31,723 nucleotides of DNA, taken from contig JALOPT010000012.1 of NCBI GenBank assembly GCA_025453715.1, positions 1 through 31,723 on the forward strand, in the 5' to 3' direction. Under the pieces are notes generated by a model. That model was not told the DNA's origin. It did not search any database and worked only from the letters and a program-made list of their open reading frames with translations. Position 1 is the first letter of the stretch, and every line of letters begins with the position of its first letter. A program made the translations under genes and the position numbers. The stretch is from Methanoregulaceae archaeon (GTDB taxonomy: Archaea > Halobacteriota > Methanomicrobia > Methanomicrobiales > Methanospirillaceae). Positions 30,897 through 31,723 of this stretch are shown in pieces.

Positions 30897-31723
30897 ACGC
30901 CTTTCTCCTCCATCTTCAGGCGTTCAGTATTTTTCCTCACGCTGGAGGTCAGTGCGTCCACTGCCTGCCTGCTGATCCCCTTAAACCGCCCCTGTGGATT
31001 CAGGTAGTCTTCGATTGGCAGTGGCTTTAACATGGCTGCCTTTGACGGGCCGTTGATCGTCAGTTTCCCGTATTCACGCTCATAGAGGACCCATACGCCT
31101 GTTTTCACAGCAAGTTTCCCAATCTCAATCGTCTGCTTGGTCGGGTACCGCCACCCCGGGGGGCAGGGTGCGAGGATATGGATAAATTTTGGCCCTCGGA
31201 TCGAGAGTGCCTTCGTCACTTTTTTGAAAATATCCTGGGGATATGCACTGCATGCGGTCGCCATGTAGGGGGGGTCGTGTGCTTCCACGATCCTGTCGAG
31301 ATCTTTCTTCGTGTCCAGTTTCCCGCCAGGAGTGGTTGTAGTCCGTGCACCTGCAGGGGTTGACCCCGAACGCTGCATTCCGGTATTCCCGTATGCCTCG
31401 TTGTCATAGCAGATATAGAGGAAGTCCGCACCACGTTCGAATGCCCCCGAAAGTGCCTGGATCCCGATGTCAACGGTCCCGCCGTCACCGGCATACACGA
31501 TCACATTAGTCTTCTTCCCGGACGACTGGAACGCAGCACTCATACCCGATGCACATGCTGCGGCAGCGGCAAATGCAACATTATAAACTGGGATATTCAT
31601 CGCGGTATTGGGGTATATACCCTGGATAACAGCCGTGCAGCAGGCCGGTATCACGAGGACGCTGTCAGGACCTGCTGCCTTGAGGATATACCGGAGCACC
31701 AGTGATGAGCTACACCCGGCACA
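30890..31723 (-). CDS. porB: Pyruvate:ferredoxin oxidoreductase beta subunit (5' end cut by window)
   Basis: The thiamine diphosphate-binding subunit. The frame is open to the right edge of the window, so the start is missing: the last bases encode CAGCS directly before SSLVLRYIL, where the family has two of its 4Fe-4S ligands. YAGDGGTVDIGIQALSGAFERG carries the TPP GDG motif, followed by YDNEAYGNTGMQRSG, where the family often has YMNTG. The segment PKFIHILAPCPPGWRYP supports the pyruvate type. About 277 residues are visible. It is the first visible gene of the operon order beta-alpha-gamma-delta. Probably only a few residues are lost. Confidence 0.9.
   Translation of the reverse strand, partial: CAGCSSSLVLRYILKAAGPDSVLVIPACCTAVIQGIYPNTAMNIPVYNVAFAAAAACASGMSAAFQSSGKKTNVIVYAGDGGTVDIGIQALSGAFERGADFLYICYDNEAYGNTGMQRSGSTPAGARTTTTPGGKLDTKKDLDRIVEAHDPPYMATACSAYPQDIFKKVTKALSIRGPKFIHILAPCPPGWRYPTKQTIEIGKLAVKTGVWVLYEREYGKLTINGPSKAAMLKPLPIEDYLNPQGRFKGISRQAVDALTSSVRKNTERLKMEEKGVC

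Overview
The window looks like a chromosomal stretch of a methanogenic or methanogen-related euryarchaeon, most like Methanomicrobiales. This rests on gene content only: a group II chaperonin (thermosome), TiaS, deoxyhypusine synthase, archaeal RPA with its partner protein, a CTP-type riboflavin kinase, the archaeal thiolase/HMG-CoA synthase/DUF35 cluster, CbiZ, a four-subunit pyruvate:ferredoxin oxidoreductase and an FmdE-family protein. Many genes have a TATA-like box about 25-30 bases before the start codon and no leader, which is typical of archaea. No rRNA, tRNA or CRISPR array is recognisable.

Layout. 1-4.0 kb is a mixed accessory strip: a membrane-anchored unknown, a GNAT acetyltransferase, a HicB/HicA toxin-antitoxin pair, a decayed second copy of the GNAT 3' end, a small lipoprotein, an orphan FmdE-like protein and an RNase HI gene with an unusually structured leader. 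4.2-7.5 kb holds hisG, a DUF1015 protein, a RimI-type acetyltransferase and an iron/manganese superoxide dismutase. 7.6-13.15 kb is the upper mevalonate pathway: an HTH regulator, HMG-CoA synthase, thiolase and the DUF35 bridging protein form one tightly coupled minus-strand operon. HMG-CoA reductase lies further on, separated by a plus-strand Trm5-family tRNA methyltransferase. Together these take acetyl-CoA to mevalonate for archaeal lipids.

13.2-14.4 kb is an AT-rich strip with a PsbP-like lipoprotein and about 480 bases without a clear gene. It is followed by an rbkR-ribB riboflavin/FMN operon and a RecQ helicase. 17.5-17.77 kb holds nested GC-rich inverted repeats. 17.77-19.6 kb is the rpa operon. 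19.7-21.2 kb has a DUF1858 protein, CbiZ with a Cys-rich tail, and a small free-standing protein that matches the zinc and glycyl-radical end of class III ribonucleotide reductase. 21.3-24.15 kb is pyrF-dys-tiaS. A second HTH regulator and the thermosome gene follow on the plus strand. 27.0-28.95 kb has a PAS histidine kinase and two small unknowns. The window ends inside the first gene of a porB-porA-porC-porD operon on the minus strand.

No large unknown multi-gene defence or biosynthetic system is visible. The items most worth a second look are the stand-alone NrdD-like radical domain, the RNase HI leader, the dyad/direct repeat upstream of the mevalonate operon, the decayed GNAT copy beyond hicBA, and the nested palindrome at 17.6 kb.
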